From Clostridium sp. (GTDB lineage Bacteria > Bacillota > Clostridia > Lachnospirales > Lachnospiraceae): a DNA stretch of 64,000 nt. The notes under the pieces are model-generated. The model did no database searches. It worked only from the letters and a program-made list of their open reading frames with translations, and was not told the origin of the DNA. The stretch lies in NCBI GenBank assembly GCA_021770825.1, contig JAETQD010000003.1, positions 1 through 64,000 of the forward strand, read 5' to 3'. Made by a program: the position numbers and the translations under genes. Positions 7,445 through 15,976 of this stretch are shown here, piece after piece. Numbering within the stretch: position 1 is the stretch's first letter; the number at the start of each line of letters is the position of its first letter.

Positions 7445-7912
7445 TTACCCTCTAAGGGTAGCAATAAGCCGTTTGGGCTTTTCCAAAAGGCTTAAGGCAT
7501 CCAAAATGGAACGGGTACAGATATCGGTGGAACCAACAAGGGCAGAGCAGGCGCCTTCTTCTCCCATGACTGCGATGGAGAGGGCGCTTTCTTTGCACAT
7601 CAGACAGTCATTGCGGCCGTTTCCGATGGCGGCACAGGAGGACGGACCCAGGGAGCGGACGATGGAAAGCTTGGAATCCATGGCCGAATCGCTGGGGAAG
7701 GTCATGATTTTTAAGGGAAGTCCCTGGCACATGGCTTTTGCCGTGCCATGGGTATCGGCGGTGAGCACGTAAATGGAAAACTGCTCCGACAGGCGTGTGA
7801 GAGCGGCCTTAACCTCATCGGGGATGGCCCCGTCCACCGCGATGGTACCGTTATAGTCAAGAATCAGGTTTGAAAGGTTTAACTTTCCGTATCCGGGAAT
7901 TGAAATTGTCAT
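7445..7912 (-). CDS. HAD-superfamily hydrolase with an Asn in motif I
   Basis: A 155-residue haloacid dehalogenase-fold protein. Motif I is LDYNGTIAVDG, with nucleophile Asp19. Motif II is VLTADTHGTA, a Lys lies near MDSKLS, and motif IV is GNGRNDCLM. Phosphatases of this fold normally have DxD in motif I with the second Asp as acid/base; here the second position is Asn21. This fits the small ATPase-like HAD proteins often annotated only as hydrolases, so the activity is uncertain. There is no cap domain. The ribosome site GGAGG is seven bases before the ATG on the complement. It is convergent with the Rpn gene, with ATGACC/GGTCAT arms (7395-7412) between them. Confidence 0.75.
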   Translation of the reverse strand: MTISIPGYGKLNLSNLILDYNGTIAVDGAIPDEVKAALTRLSEQFSIYVLTADTHGTAKAMCQGLPLKIMTFPSDSAMDSKLSIVRSLGPSSCAAIGNGRNDCLMCKESALSIAVMGEEGACSALVGSTDICTRSILDALSLLEKPKRLIATLRG

Positions 7913-8029
7913 ATGTATTCCTCCAGAATGAAATCATAAGAGCAGTATACCATGGACAGGCTCCTTACGCCAGAACGGGACCGATAGATTTTCGCAAAAA
8001 AAGAAGGCAAATCTATTGAAAAATCCAAT

Positions 8030-8058
8030 TTGATTATTTTTCTGCATTGAATTATACT
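8030..8058 (+). promoter_or_regulatory. Promoter of the pst operon
   Basis: TTGATT (8030-8035) and TATACT (8053-8058) are separated by 17 bases. Transcription would start about 48 bases before the pstS ATG. I cannot identify a clear Pho-box repeat around it. Confidence 0.65.
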
Positions 8059-8113
8059 TTAGAGACGCAAGGTCATAAAGACCAAAATTTCTAAGCATTT
8101 TGGAGGAGAGAAA

Positions 8114-9121
8114 ATGAAAAAGAATTTTACAAAAGTACTGGCAGCAGCTCTGTCTCTGGGACTTTTAACTGCATGCGGCAGCAATGGAACGGCTGCAACA
8201 ACAGCAGCTCCGGAGACCACAGCAGCCGAGACCACAGCAGCTGAAACAACAGAAGCAGCAACAGAAGCCGCAACCGAGGCAGCAGAAGAAGAGAAGTTCC
8301 AGGCTTCCATCCTTTTCTGCGGTTCCACATCCCTGTATCCGATCCTGTCCTCTCTGGCTTCTTCCTTCACAGAAGAATATGTAACATGGGACAAGGTAGA
8401 CGCTTCCTTCCCGGCAGATAATATCTCCATTTATGTTGCACCGGGCGGATCCGGCGTAGGCGTAAGCGCAGCCGTTGACAAAACTGCTGACTTTGGTATG
8501 CTGGCCCGCGACATCAAGGACTCCGAGATCGAAGCTCTTGGCGCAGATTACCAGTCCTTCATCGTAGCCCGTGACGCTTTAACCGTTTCCGTAAACGCTG
8601 AGAACCCCATCTGCGGCGTAACGGATGATCTGACCACAGATATGGTTCGCCAGATTTTCGCAGGCGAGATTGAGACCTGGGATCAGGTAGACGCATCCCT
8701 TCCGGCAGAGCCCATCAACGTTTACATCAGAGACTTATCCGGCGGTGCATACGAAGTATTCCAGAAATCCGTTATGGGCGACAGCGAAGTAACAGCAGCA
8801 GCTACCCAGTCCGCATCCATGACTGAGCTTGCCACCAACATCGCAAACGATAAATGGGGCATCGGCTATGCAGGCTTTGGTGCATACAACAAGGCAAACG
8901 CCAACGGCCAGGTTTTGCAGGCCATGAAGGTAGACGGCGTGGAAGCAACCGTTGAGAACATTGTAGGAGATGTTTACAAGATTCAGCGTCCGGTTATGTT
9001 CGTAACAGGCGAGAAATTAACAGAATCCGAGCAGGCATTCGTAGACTACATCTTCTCTCAGGTTGGTTACGATGTAACAGAGGCTAACGGATATATCCCG
9101 GCCTTCACACCGGCAAACTAA
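8114..9121 (+). CDS. pstS: Phosphate ABC transporter, substrate-binding lipoprotein
   Basis: Captures phosphate outside the membrane and delivers it to PstCA. The signal peptide ends in the lipobox LLTACG (Cys21), followed by an Ala/Thr/Glu-rich linker (about 25-58) built from near-repeats, probably a cell-wall spacer. The PstS fold follows with SGxxG-like loops (GGSGVG, LSGGAY). An unusual internal repeat is present: TWDKVDASFPADNISIY (from residue 91) resembles TWDQVDASLPAEPINVYI (from residue 188). The ribosome site TTGGAGGAG is strong, and pstCAB follow. A hairpin after the stop could favour PstS over the membrane subunits. Confidence 0.93.
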   Translation: MKKNFTKVLAAALSLGLLTACGSNGTAATTAAPETTAAETTAAETTEAATEAATEAAEEEKFQASILFCGSTSLYPILSSLASSFTEEYVTWDKVDASFPADNISIYVAPGGSGVGVSAAVDKTADFGMLARDIKDSEIEALGADYQSFIVARDALTVSVNAENPICGVTDDLTTDMVRQIFAGEIETWDQVDASLPAEPINVYIRDLSGGAYEVFQKSVMGDSEVTAAATQSASMTELATNIANDKWGIGYAGFGAYNKANANGQVLQAMKVDGVEATVENIVGDVYKIQRPVMFVTGEKLTESEQAFVDYIFSQVGYDVTEANGYIPAFTPAN

Positions 9122-9143
9122 AAACCCCCTGTGGGATCACCAA

Positions 9144-9170
9144 CTGCCATTGCCTTTCGCGCAATGGCAG
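9144..9170 (+). terminator. Intercistronic stem-loop between pstS and pstC
   Basis: CTGCCATTGC (9144-9153) pairs perfectly with GCAATGGCAG (9161-9170), a 10-base stem with a 7-base loop followed by TATTTG. The short T run suggests partial termination or mRNA 3'-end protection, either of which would raise PstS above PstC. Confidence 0.6.
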
Positions 9171-9195
9171 TATTTGTATGATGGAGCGGCAGCTT

Positions 9196-10065
9196 ATGAG
9201 ACGAAAACTCAACCTTTTATTTTCTCTTTTCATCTATATTTTAACGGCTCTGGCGGTCCTGGTGCTGGGATTCGTCATTTATTTTATTGTAAAGGAAGCC
9301 CTTCCGCTGTTTTCTGAGGTCAGTGTGGCAGAATTTCTCCTGGGAACCCGATGGATGCCCATTGCCTACACCGGAAGCGTTTCCTTCGGAATTTTTAATT
9401 TTATTGCAGCAACTGTCTATGTGTCCTTTACGGCCATGGTTCTGGCTGTGGGCGTGGGATTAGGTGCGTCCGTGTTTTTATCCTGCGTGGCCACGGACCG
9501 GATGCGCGGAATTCTCTATCCCTTTGTGGACCTTCTGGCAGGAATCCCTTCGGTCATTTACGGATTCATCGGTCTTTCCGTTCTGGTGAAGATTTTTTTA
9601 AAGGCGGGAGTACATACCGGTTCCTGCGTGCTGGCGGCGGGAATTCTTTTGGCCGTGATGCTGCTTCCCTTTCTGGTGGCTTCGTGCAGTGAAACCATGC
9701 TGAAGGAGCGGGAAAAGTATGAGGCAGCGGCCGATGCCCTTGGAATCTCCAAATGGTACGCAGTGGCCACCATCATTCTTCCGGCTTCCTTTAAAAATAT
9801 CTTATTGTCCATGATTCTGGCCATCGGCCGTGCCATGGGAGAGACCATGGCGGTGATGATGGTCATGGGGAACGCCAATCTGTTTCCAAGACTCCTTGGT
9901 AAAAGTGAGAGCATTGCCTCTGTCATTGCCCTGGAAATGGGAACGGCTGTTTATGGCAGCACCCATTACCATGCTCTCTATGGGGCCGGACTGGTATTAA
10001 TGGTCCTTTTGTTTCTTATTAATATTACCATCAATCTGATTCGCAGCCGGATGGTGCAGGAATAG
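9196..10065 (+). CDS. pstC: Phosphate ABC transporter permease
   Basis: An integral membrane subunit of the phosphate importer with six predicted helices. The EAA-loop region reads EKYEAAADALGISKWYAVATIILPASF, typical of PstC. The start at ATG 9196 (MRRKLNLLFS) has GGAG nine bases upstream. ATGs at 9178 and 9181 lack a ribosome site and abut the preceding stem-loop. From 9196 the protein has 289 residues. It is 12 bases from pstA and partners with PstA in the membrane. Confidence 0.92.
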   Translation: MRRKLNLLFSLFIYILTALAVLVLGFVIYFIVKEALPLFSEVSVAEFLLGTRWMPIAYTGSVSFGIFNFIAATVYVSFTAMVLAVGVGLGASVFLSCVATDRMRGILYPFVDLLAGIPSVIYGFIGLSVLVKIFLKAGVHTGSCVLAAGILLAVMLLPFLVASCSETMLKEREKYEAAADALGISKWYAVATIILPASFKNILLSMILAIGRAMGETMAVMMVMGNANLFPRLLGKSESIASVIALEMGTAVYGSTHYHALYGAGLVLMVLLFLINITINLIRSRMVQE

Positions 10066-10077
10066 GAGGAAAATCAT

Positions 10078-10920
10078 ATGAAATGGATTGCAGGACTTAC
10101 AAAGTTCTGGGCATATGTGAGCTTTGGGCTGGTCTGTGCGGTGATTCTGTTCCTGTTCGGATATGTATTTTACCGCGGCGCCGGAACCATCAGCGTGGAA
10201 TTCCTCACAGAGGCCCCCAAGGGACTTGTGCTGGGAGAAGAGGGCGGAATTTTTCCGGCCATCATAGGCAGCCTCTTCTTTACAGGAACAGCCGTGGTAC
10301 TGGGGGGAATCCCGGCACTGGCCTCGGCCCTTTATCTGGTCTTTTACTGCAAAAATAAAAAAATGGAACAGATTCTTCACATGGTAATCCAGTGTATTTC
10401 CGGAATTCCCTCGATTGTGCTGGGATTATTCGCATACAGCTTCCTGGTGCGGGATTTGAACCTGGGGCGGTGCATTTTATCGGCGGGAGTGGCCCTTGCC
10501 ATCATGATTCTGCCCTTTATTGAGGTGCGGGCGGAAAAGGCCTTCCGGGAGGTTCCGGCCCATATGGTCCAGTCCTCCTATGCCCTGGGCTGCTCCAGGT
10601 TTTATACCATTACACGAATCATTCTTCCGGCCTGCCGCGGAGAGCTGGTGTCGGGAATTATCCTGGGCGGCTGCTATGCCATGGGAGCCACTGCACCGAT
10701 GATCTTTACGGGAGCTGTGGCCTATGCGGCTGTTCCCAACAGCCTTTTATCTCCGGCCATGGCGCTTCCCTTACATCTATACCTGCTTTTGGCCCAGGGA
10801 GCCACTTCTATGGATACGGCGTACGGAACGGCCTTTGTGATGATGGCCATTATCTTAATCAGCAACATGCTGGCCACAATTTACGCAAGGAGGAGTCAGA
10901 AAAAATGGAAGAGATCATGA
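10078..10920 (+). CDS. pstA: Phosphate ABC transporter permease
   Basis: The second membrane subunit of the phosphate importer, 280 residues with about six helices. The coupling loop reads VQSSYALGCSRFYTITRIILPACR, matching the PstA EAA motif. An excellent AGGAGG ribosome site precedes ATG 10078. The 3' end overlaps pstB by 16 bases, implying coupled translation. Confidence 0.93.
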   Translation: MKWIAGLTKFWAYVSFGLVCAVILFLFGYVFYRGAGTISVEFLTEAPKGLVLGEEGGIFPAIIGSLFFTGTAVVLGGIPALASALYLVFYCKNKKMEQILHMVIQCISGIPSIVLGLFAYSFLVRDLNLGRCILSAGVALAIMILPFIEVRAEKAFREVPAHMVQSSYALGCSRFYTITRIILPACRGELVSGIILGGCYAMGATAPMIFTGAVAYAAVPNSLLSPAMALPLHLYLLLAQGATSMDTAYGTAFVMMAIILISNMLATIYARRSQKKWKRS

Positions 10921-11654
10921 CACTTAAAAATACCTGTGTTTCCTATGACGGGAAGGCAGTGTTAAAGGATGTTTCCATGGGAATCCGCCCCAACCGGATT
11001 ACAGCGGTTATGGGTCCGTCCGGGTGCGGAAAAACCACTCTGCTCCGCTCTTTAAACGGCCTGCTGTGGGAGGAGCCGGGGGCCCAGGTGACAGGTGAAG
11101 TGCTGCTTCACGGAAAAAACATCAGGGAAATGTCCACCGAGGAGCTGAGACGGCAGGTGGGACTGGTGTTTCAGACCCCGTCGCCCTTTCCGTTTTCCAT
11201 CTATAAAAACATGTCCTATGCGTTAAAATATTATGGGGTGCGTGATAAAAATAAGCTGGACCGGATTGTGAAGGAAAAGCTCCGGATGGCAGGACTTTAC
11301 GAGGAAGTGAAGGAGGAGCTTGGAAAGAGCGCCTTAAAGCTTTCCGGCGGACAGAAGCAGAGACTGTGCATCGCAAGGGCTTTGACGGTGGAGCCGGAAA
11401 TCCTTTTACTGGATGAGCCATGTTCGGCGTTGGACGTGCGGTCCTCGGCAGTCATTGAGGACATGTTGACAAAGCTCAAGGAAACTTATACAATCGTGAT
11501 CGTCACCCACAACATCGCCCAGGCGAAGCGGATTGCCGATGACGCCGCCTTCGTGTTCGAGGGCCGCCTTGTGGAACACGGAGAGGCAAAGAAATTATTT
11601 GAACACCCGCAGGAAGAGGAGACGAAATCGTTTCTGGCGGGAATTTACGGATAG
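10905..11654 (+). CDS. pstB: Phosphate ABC transporter ATP-binding protein
   Basis: The ATPase that powers PstCA. Walker A is GPSGCGKTT, the signature is LSGGQKQRLCIARAL, and Walker B is EILLLDEPCSALD followed by a switch His (VTHN). At 249 residues it is the standard size. AAGGAGGAG lies before ATG 10905 within pstA. The usual next gene, phoU, is absent; a GNAT gene follows after nine bases. Confidence 0.95.
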   Translation: MEEIMTLKNTCVSYDGKAVLKDVSMGIRPNRITAVMGPSGCGKTTLLRSLNGLLWEEPGAQVTGEVLLHGKNIREMSTEELRRQVGLVFQTPSPFPFSIYKNMSYALKYYGVRDKNKLDRIVKEKLRMAGLYEEVKEELGKSALKLSGGQKQRLCIARALTVEPEILLLDEPCSALDVRSSAVIEDMLTKLKETYTIVIVTHNIAQAKRIADDAAFVFEGRLVEHGEAKKLFEHPQEEETKSFLAGIYG

Positions 11655-11663
11655 GATAAGCAG

Positions 11664-12086
11664 ATGTTTAGAAAAGGGATGGAAGCGGACTGCCAGGCCG
11701 TGTATGATTTAATCTGCAAACTGGAGGGAGTACAGCTTCCTTATGACAGGTTTTTGGAGATTTACCGAAAGCAGCTTGAAGAAAAACAGTATTACTGCCT
11801 GGTCTATGAGTATGAAAATAAAGTAACCGGGGTTTTAAACCTGCGTTTTGAGGAACAATTGCACCGGGCGGAGCAGGTGGCAGAGATTCTGGAATTTGTG
11901 ATGGAACCGGCCTTCCGGGGAAAGGGCATCGGGAAAGAGATGTTCGCCCTGGCCTGCCGGATTGCCGGGGAAAACGGCTGCACCAGGCTTGAGGTGGCCA
12001 GCAATCAGAACCGGACGGACGCCCACCGGTTTTACGTCAGAGAGGGCATGGAGAACTCCCATTTCCGGTTTTTTAAGCCGCTGTAA
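11664..12086 (+). CDS. GNAT-family N-acetyltransferase
   Basis: An acetyltransferase of 140 residues at the end of the pst run. The acetyl-CoA binding motif is FRGKGIGKEMFALAC, and the C-terminal segment NRTDAHRFYVREGM is typical of the PhnO/YjdJ-like GNATs. The substrate is unknown. It follows pstB by nine bases, with a modest ribosome site (TAGGATAAG), so it is probably cotranscribed. A link to phosphate metabolism is only positional. Confidence 0.82.
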   Translation: MFRKGMEADCQAVYDLICKLEGVQLPYDRFLEIYRKQLEEKQYYCLVYEYENKVTGVLNLRFEEQLHRAEQVAEILEFVMEPAFRGKGIGKEMFALACRIAGENGCTRLEVASNQNRTDAHRFYVREGMENSHFRFFKPL

Positions 12087-12134
12087 GTTTGCAGACGGAT
12101 AAAAAGGAATCCTGCCCGGTGGAGCTGCCTGAGC

Positions 12135-12170
12135 AATAAAAAACACCCCTGCCGCAAAAGCAGGGGCGTT
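12135..12170 (-). terminator. Terminator of the asparaginase gene
   Basis: On the minus strand, CGCCCCTGC pairs with GCAGGGGTG (one mismatch) and is followed by TTTTTTATT. It directly follows the ansA stop and may also block converging transcription from the pst operon. Confidence 0.8.
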
Positions 12171-12175
12171 GGAAT

Positions 12176-13189
12176 TTAATTGGCGTTGTTGTTCCAGAGA
12201 ATATCGCGGCCGATGGTCCGGTAGAACAGTTCCTTGACGCGGGCCGGCTCGGAGGTCTGGCCTAAAATCCACATGAGCTTGGTGACTGTGGCTTCCAGGG
12301 TCATATCGTAGGATTCGATGAGACCGAAAGCGTTCTTGATTTTCTGCCCCACCTCATAGACAGACATGTTGCTGCCTTCCTGGGTTACCTGGGTGGTCAT
12401 GACAACGATCTTTCCCATGGAAATCCATTTCTCAATGGAGCTGTAAAAATCTCCGGATTCATAGGAGGGAAGACCGCCCACACCGAAGGACTCGATTACC
12501 ACGGCATCGTAGTGCTCCGCCATGTAGTCCAGAATGGTGGAGTCCATGGACGGGATCAGTTTAAGAAGAGCCACCTTACTGTTTAAATCATGGTAGAAGC
12601 GGACATTTTCCCGGTCCTGCCACTTATCGTCGATATAGAACAGAATATGGTCCTCCTGAATCACAGCCAGATACGGGAAGTTGATGCTGGAGAAGGCGTT
12701 GTAGCTCTTGGTGCGCTCCTTCTTTCCGCGGGTTCCTGCGATTACCTTTCCATCAAACACGATGTTGACGCCATGGGCCCGTTCGCAGGAGGCGAAGCGG
12801 AGGCTGTCCAGAAGATTGGTTCTGGCATCGGTAACGTCCAGGTCAATGGGCTTCTGGGCTCCGGTGATGACAATGGGCTTTTTGGAATGCTGGACCATAT
12901 AGGACATGGCTGCTGCAGTATAGGCCATAGTGTCCGTTCCATGGCAGATAACAAAGCCATCGTAGTTGTCATAATTTTCTTCCAGCACCTTGGAAAGAAG
13001 CTGCCAGTGCTTGGGATGAATGTTTGTGCTGTCGATATTCAAAACCTGCACCGTTTCCACTTCACAGAAGGAGCGGGCGGCAGGCACGTAGGATAAAAGC
13101 TCGTCTCCCGTAAGAAGCGGTGTCAGCCCGGAATCCCCATGCTTGCAGGCAATGGTACCGCCAGTTCCCAAAAGAAGAATGTGTTTCAT
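12176..13189 (-). CDS. ansA: L-asparaginase, type I (cytoplasmic)
   Basis: Hydrolyses L-asparagine to aspartate and ammonia. The two catalytic motifs are clear: GTGGTIACK with Thr12 as nucleophile, and HGTDTMAYTA carrying the second Thr-Asp pair. There is no signal peptide, so this is the cytoplasmic AnsA type, and its 337 residues match the family. A TTGAAT-17-TATACT promoter lies upstream (13237-13265), AGGGGA serves as ribosome site, and a terminator follows. It stands alone and is divergent from the DUF4250 gene. Confidence 0.93.
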   Translation of the reverse strand: MKHILLLGTGGTIACKHGDSGLTPLLTGDELLSYVPAARSFCEVETVQVLNIDSTNIHPKHWQLLSKVLEENYDNYDGFVICHGTDTMAYTAAAMSYMVQHSKKPIVITGAQKPIDLDVTDARTNLLDSLRFASCERAHGVNIVFDGKVIAGTRGKKERTKSYNAFSSINFPYLAVIQEDHILFYIDDKWQDRENVRFYHDLNSKVALLKLIPSMDSTILDYMAEHYDAVVIESFGVGGLPSYESGDFYSSIEKWISMGKIVVMTTQVTQEGSNMSVYEVGQKIKNAFGLIESYDMTLEATVTKLMWILGQTSEPARVKELFYRTIGRDILWNNNAN

Positions 13190-13236
13190 AAATGGTAATC
13201 CCCTTTCATTTGTTTATGTTCCCCAAATCTGTAAGC

Positions 13237-13265
13237 AGTATATCAAAAAAGAATCGCAGATTCAA
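13237..13265 (-). promoter_or_regulatory. Promoter of ansA
   Basis: On the minus strand TTGAAT (13265-13260) and TATACT (13242-13237) are 17 bases apart, about 48 bases before the ansA ATG. Confidence 0.65.
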
Positions 13266-13307
13266 CCGTATCAAAGAGATTTTTTCAGAAGAAAGAAGGT
13301 GCAGTTT

Positions 13308-13487
13308 ATGGCCCAGCTTCCAAAGGATCCGGTGATGCTTTTAAGCTATATCAACACGCAGCTCAGGGATTTTTATCCATCCGTCACCGAGTTATGCAAG
13401 GCATTGTCCGTTTCAAAAGAAGAGCTCGACAAGACCCTGGCTTCCATTGATTACCAGTATGACGAAGACAGAAACCAGTATGTGTAA
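13308..13487 (+). CDS. DUF4250 small protein
   Basis: A 59-residue protein beginning MAQLPKDPVMLLSYINTQLR and ending SIDYQYDEDRNQYV, matching the DUF4250 family common in Clostridia and Bacteroides. Its function is unknown. The ATG at 13308 has GAAGGTG seven bases upstream; a longer frame to 13143 overlaps the ansA start and lacks homology. Tandem Asp/Tyr residues at the C-terminus are conserved in the family. It probably shares the divergent gap with ansA for its promoter. Confidence 0.8.
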   Translation: MAQLPKDPVMLLSYINTQLRDFYPSVTELCKALSVSKEELDKTLASIDYQYDEDRNQYV

Positions 13488-13539
13488 GTCTTGAATTTCT
13501 CCATGCATATCCGGCGTCCCATTCTGCCAAACTACCCAC

Positions 13540-13989
13540 ATGGAAAATACAGAAAAGCTGCTTGAATTTTGGAAAAATTTCATAAAATGCGGGGTAGCCG
13601 GATGGTGCATGGAGATCATCTTCACATCGGCGGAGTCCATTGCCGTGGGCGATATGAGGCTCATGGGACGGACTTCCCTTCTCATGTTTCCCATCTACGG
13701 TCTGGGCGCGCTTTTGGGTCCCATCTGCCAGTGGCTGGACAGGTGGCTTGGAGATGCGGAAAGACTTGGGATCAGGGATAAAATCTGGCGCCACGGAACC
13801 AACAATATGGTGTTAATCTTCCTGGCGGAATACCTGTCTGGCGCTTTTTTAAAGTTTTACGGAATCTGTCCCTGGGATTATTCCGGCCGGTTTTTCAATG
13901 TGGACGGCCTCATACGCCTGGATTTTGCCCCGTTCTGGTTCGGGGCCGGACTCCTTTTTGAGGGAATCACAGGGCGGAAAAAGCCGTAG
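13540..13989 (+). CDS. CmpB-type putative ABC transporter membrane protein
   Basis: A 149-residue membrane protein of the family called putative ABC transporter type IV (ABC_trans_CmpB). Recognisable blocks are GVAGWCMEIIFTS, MFPIYGLGALLGPI and the closing signature PWDYSGRFFNVDGLIRLDF. Four helices are predicted. No ATPase is adjacent, and the transport role of this family is unproven. ATG 13540 has no good ribosome site, so the exact start is uncertain. Confidence 0.75.
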   Translation: MENTEKLLEFWKNFIKCGVAGWCMEIIFTSAESIAVGDMRLMGRTSLLMFPIYGLGALLGPICQWLDRWLGDAERLGIRDKIWRHGTNNMVLIFLAEYLSGAFLKFYGICPWDYSGRFFNVDGLIRLDFAPFWFGAGLLFEGITGRKKP

Positions 13990-13995
13990 AAGCTG

Positions 13996-14024
13996 TTGCA
14001 TTTGCCGGAGTATTTTTATATAAT
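13996..14024 (+). promoter_or_regulatory. Promoter of the plsC-pheA-ppx-ppk run
   Basis: TTGCAT (13996-14001) and TATAAT (14019-14024) are 17 bases apart. The predicted start near 14031 gives a leader of about 27 bases before the plsC ATG at 14058. Confidence 0.7.
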
Positions 14025-14057
14025 AGATTCAATTCAGAAAAGAAAAAGGTGAATGCA

Positions 14058-14813
14058 ATGATTCGATTTCTTGTGGTGGCCGTTCTTGTGATCGGCTTTC
14101 TTGTAATTGGTTTTCCGCTTTTGGCGGCACAGAACTCCCTGGGAAAAAAGGATCCCCATGCCAGGGACGTGGAAAGCTTAAAAATCATCCAGTACATGTT
14201 TGGGCTGATTTTGAAGGCGGCAGGTGTCACAGTCACTGTGAAGGGAAAGGAAAATATTCCCACGGACCAGGCCGTGCTCTATGTAGGGAATCATAGAAGC
14301 TATTTTGATATTCTGGTGGGGTATACCACAGTGCCGGGCCTCATGGGATTTGTGGCCAAAAAGGAAATGTTAAAGATTCCCCTTCTCCGGTCATGGATGA
14401 TCAATGTCAACTGCCTGTTTTTGGACAGGGAAAACATTAAAGAGGGATTAAAGACCATTCTCCAGGGAATTGAAAAAGTAAAAGGCGGTGTTTCCGTCTG
14501 GATTTTCCCGGAGGGCACAAGGAACAAAAATGAGGATGTGAGGGAGCTTCTTCCATTTAAAGAGGGAAGTCTTAAAATTGCTGAAAAATCCGGCTGCCCG
14601 GTGGTTCCGGTGGCCATGGTGGGGACCGCAGAGGTCTTTGAAAAGCATTTTCCCATGATCCGTCCCTCCCATGTGACGGTGTATTACGGAAAGCCCTTCT
14701 ATATTAAAGAGCTGGAGCCGGAGGAGAGAAAGCGGGCCGGAGCCTACACAAGAGAAAAAATCCGGGAAATGCTCAGTGAAATACAGGAAGAAAAGACAGG
14801 AGAAACACGATGA
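14058..14813 (+). CDS. plsC: 1-acyl-sn-glycerol-3-phosphate acyltransferase
   Basis: Adds the second acyl chain in phosphatidic acid synthesis at the membrane. The acyltransferase motifs are NHRSYFD (H-x4-D) and FPEGTRNKNE. A single N-terminal helix (MIRFLVVAVLVIGFLVIG) anchors it. The ATG at 14058 is favoured over GTG 14049 because AAAGG ends eight bases before it and would overlap the GTG. It overlaps pheA by four bases (ATGA). Confidence 0.9.
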   Translation: MIRFLVVAVLVIGFLVIGFPLLAAQNSLGKKDPHARDVESLKIIQYMFGLILKAAGVTVTVKGKENIPTDQAVLYVGNHRSYFDILVGYTTVPGLMGFVAKKEMLKIPLLRSWMINVNCLFLDRENIKEGLKTILQGIEKVKGGVSVWIFPEGTRNKNEDVRELLPFKEGSLKIAEKSGCPVVPVAMVGTAEVFEKHFPMIRPSHVTVYYGKPFYIKELEPEERKRAGAYTREKIREMLSEIQEEKTGETR

Positions 14814-15946
14814 AACATCTGGACTTGATGGAATGCAGAAACAAACTGGATCAGATCGACAGAGAAATTGTACGGTTATTTGAGGAACGGATGACTGTCT
14901 GCGGCAATGTGGCCGAATATAAAATTGAAACAGGAAAAGCCGTTTACGATGCAGAACGGGAAAAGCAGAAAATTGCTGCAGTAAGGGAGCTGGCTGGTAG
15001 CGAATTTAATAAGCGGGCAGTGCAGGAAATTTTTTCCCAGCTCATGTCCATCAGCCGCCGGTTCCAGTATGGGCTTTTAGCTGCCCACGGAAAGACCTCC
15101 CCCACCGGATTTACGGAGGTGGAGTCCTTAAAGAAAGAAAATATCCGCGTGGTGTTCCAGGGCGTGGAAGGGGCATACAGCCATGCTGCCACAAGAATGT
15201 TCTTCGGAAATGATGTAAACGCGTATCATGTACCGGAGTTTGAGGACACCATGAAAGAAGTGGAGGAGGGACGGGCTGATTACGGCGTGCTCCCCATTGA
15301 AAATTCCACGGCCGGATTTGTGATCAACAACTACGATCTTTTGGCAAAATACAGCAATTACATAGTGGGAGAGGTCTACGTGCCTGTGGACCACATGCTT
15401 TTAGGCCTTCCGGAGGCCTCCCTTTCGGACATTAAAACCATCTACTCCCACCCCCAGGGCCTGATGCAGTGCTCGAAGTTCCTAAATTCCAATAAGGATT
15501 GGAAGCAGGTGGGTGTCTTAAATACTGCCGCCGCTGCCAAGAAGGTCATGGAGGAAGAGGACAAAACCCAGGCCGCCGTGGCCAGCCGGGTGGCCGGAGA
15601 GCTTTACGGGTTAAAGGAACTGGCCCAGGGAATCAGCAACGAAAAGGGAAATACCACCAGATTCATTATTCTGGCAAAAAATCCGGTCTATGAAACCGGG
15701 GCCTCAAAAATCAGCCTGACCTTTGAGGTGCCCCATGTGAGCGGTTCCCTCTATAATATTCTTGGAAACTTCATTTTCAACGGAGTCAACATGAATATGA
15801 TCGAATCCAGACCCATACCGGAAAAGCCCTTTGAATACCGCTTTTTCGTGGACATCGAGGGTAATTTAAGCGATGCATCCGTAAAAAATGCCCTGACAGG
15901 AATCCAGGCGGAGGCCTCCTCCATGAAAATTCTGGGAAACTACTAA
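14810..15946 (+). CDS. pheA: Bifunctional chorismate mutase/prephenate dehydratase
   Basis: Converts chorismate to prephenate and then phenylpyruvate. An AroQ-type chorismate mutase (about 1-90, RNKLDQIDREIVRLFEERM) precedes the dehydratase domain (about 110-290, FQGVEGAYSHAATRMFFG and GVLPIENSTAG). A C-terminal ACT domain (about 295-378, ISLTFEVPHVSGSLYNILG) contains ESRP and probably gives phenylalanine feedback control. It is 378 residues long. The ATGA overlap with plsC implies coupled translation although the pathways are unrelated. Confidence 0.95.
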   Translation: MKHLDLMECRNKLDQIDREIVRLFEERMTVCGNVAEYKIETGKAVYDAEREKQKIAAVRELAGSEFNKRAVQEIFSQLMSISRRFQYGLLAAHGKTSPTGFTEVESLKKENIRVVFQGVEGAYSHAATRMFFGNDVNAYHVPEFEDTMKEVEEGRADYGVLPIENSTAGFVINNYDLLAKYSNYIVGEVYVPVDHMLLGLPEASLSDIKTIYSHPQGLMQCSKFLNSNKDWKQVGVLNTAAAAKKVMEEEDKTQAAVASRVAGELYGLKELAQGISNEKGNTTRFIILAKNPVYETGASKISLTFEVPHVSGSLYNILGNFIFNGVNMNMIESRPIPEKPFEYRFFVDIEGNLSDASVKNALTGIQAEASSMKILGNY

Positions 15947-15976
15947 CATAACATGCAGGACAAGGGGGAATAAACT

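Noticed and set aside
8150-8300. Repetitive Ala/Thr/Glu codons in pstS as a possible CRISPR or mobile repeat
   Set aside because: They encode the low-complexity linker after a lipobox; units are irregular and in frame, with no spacers.
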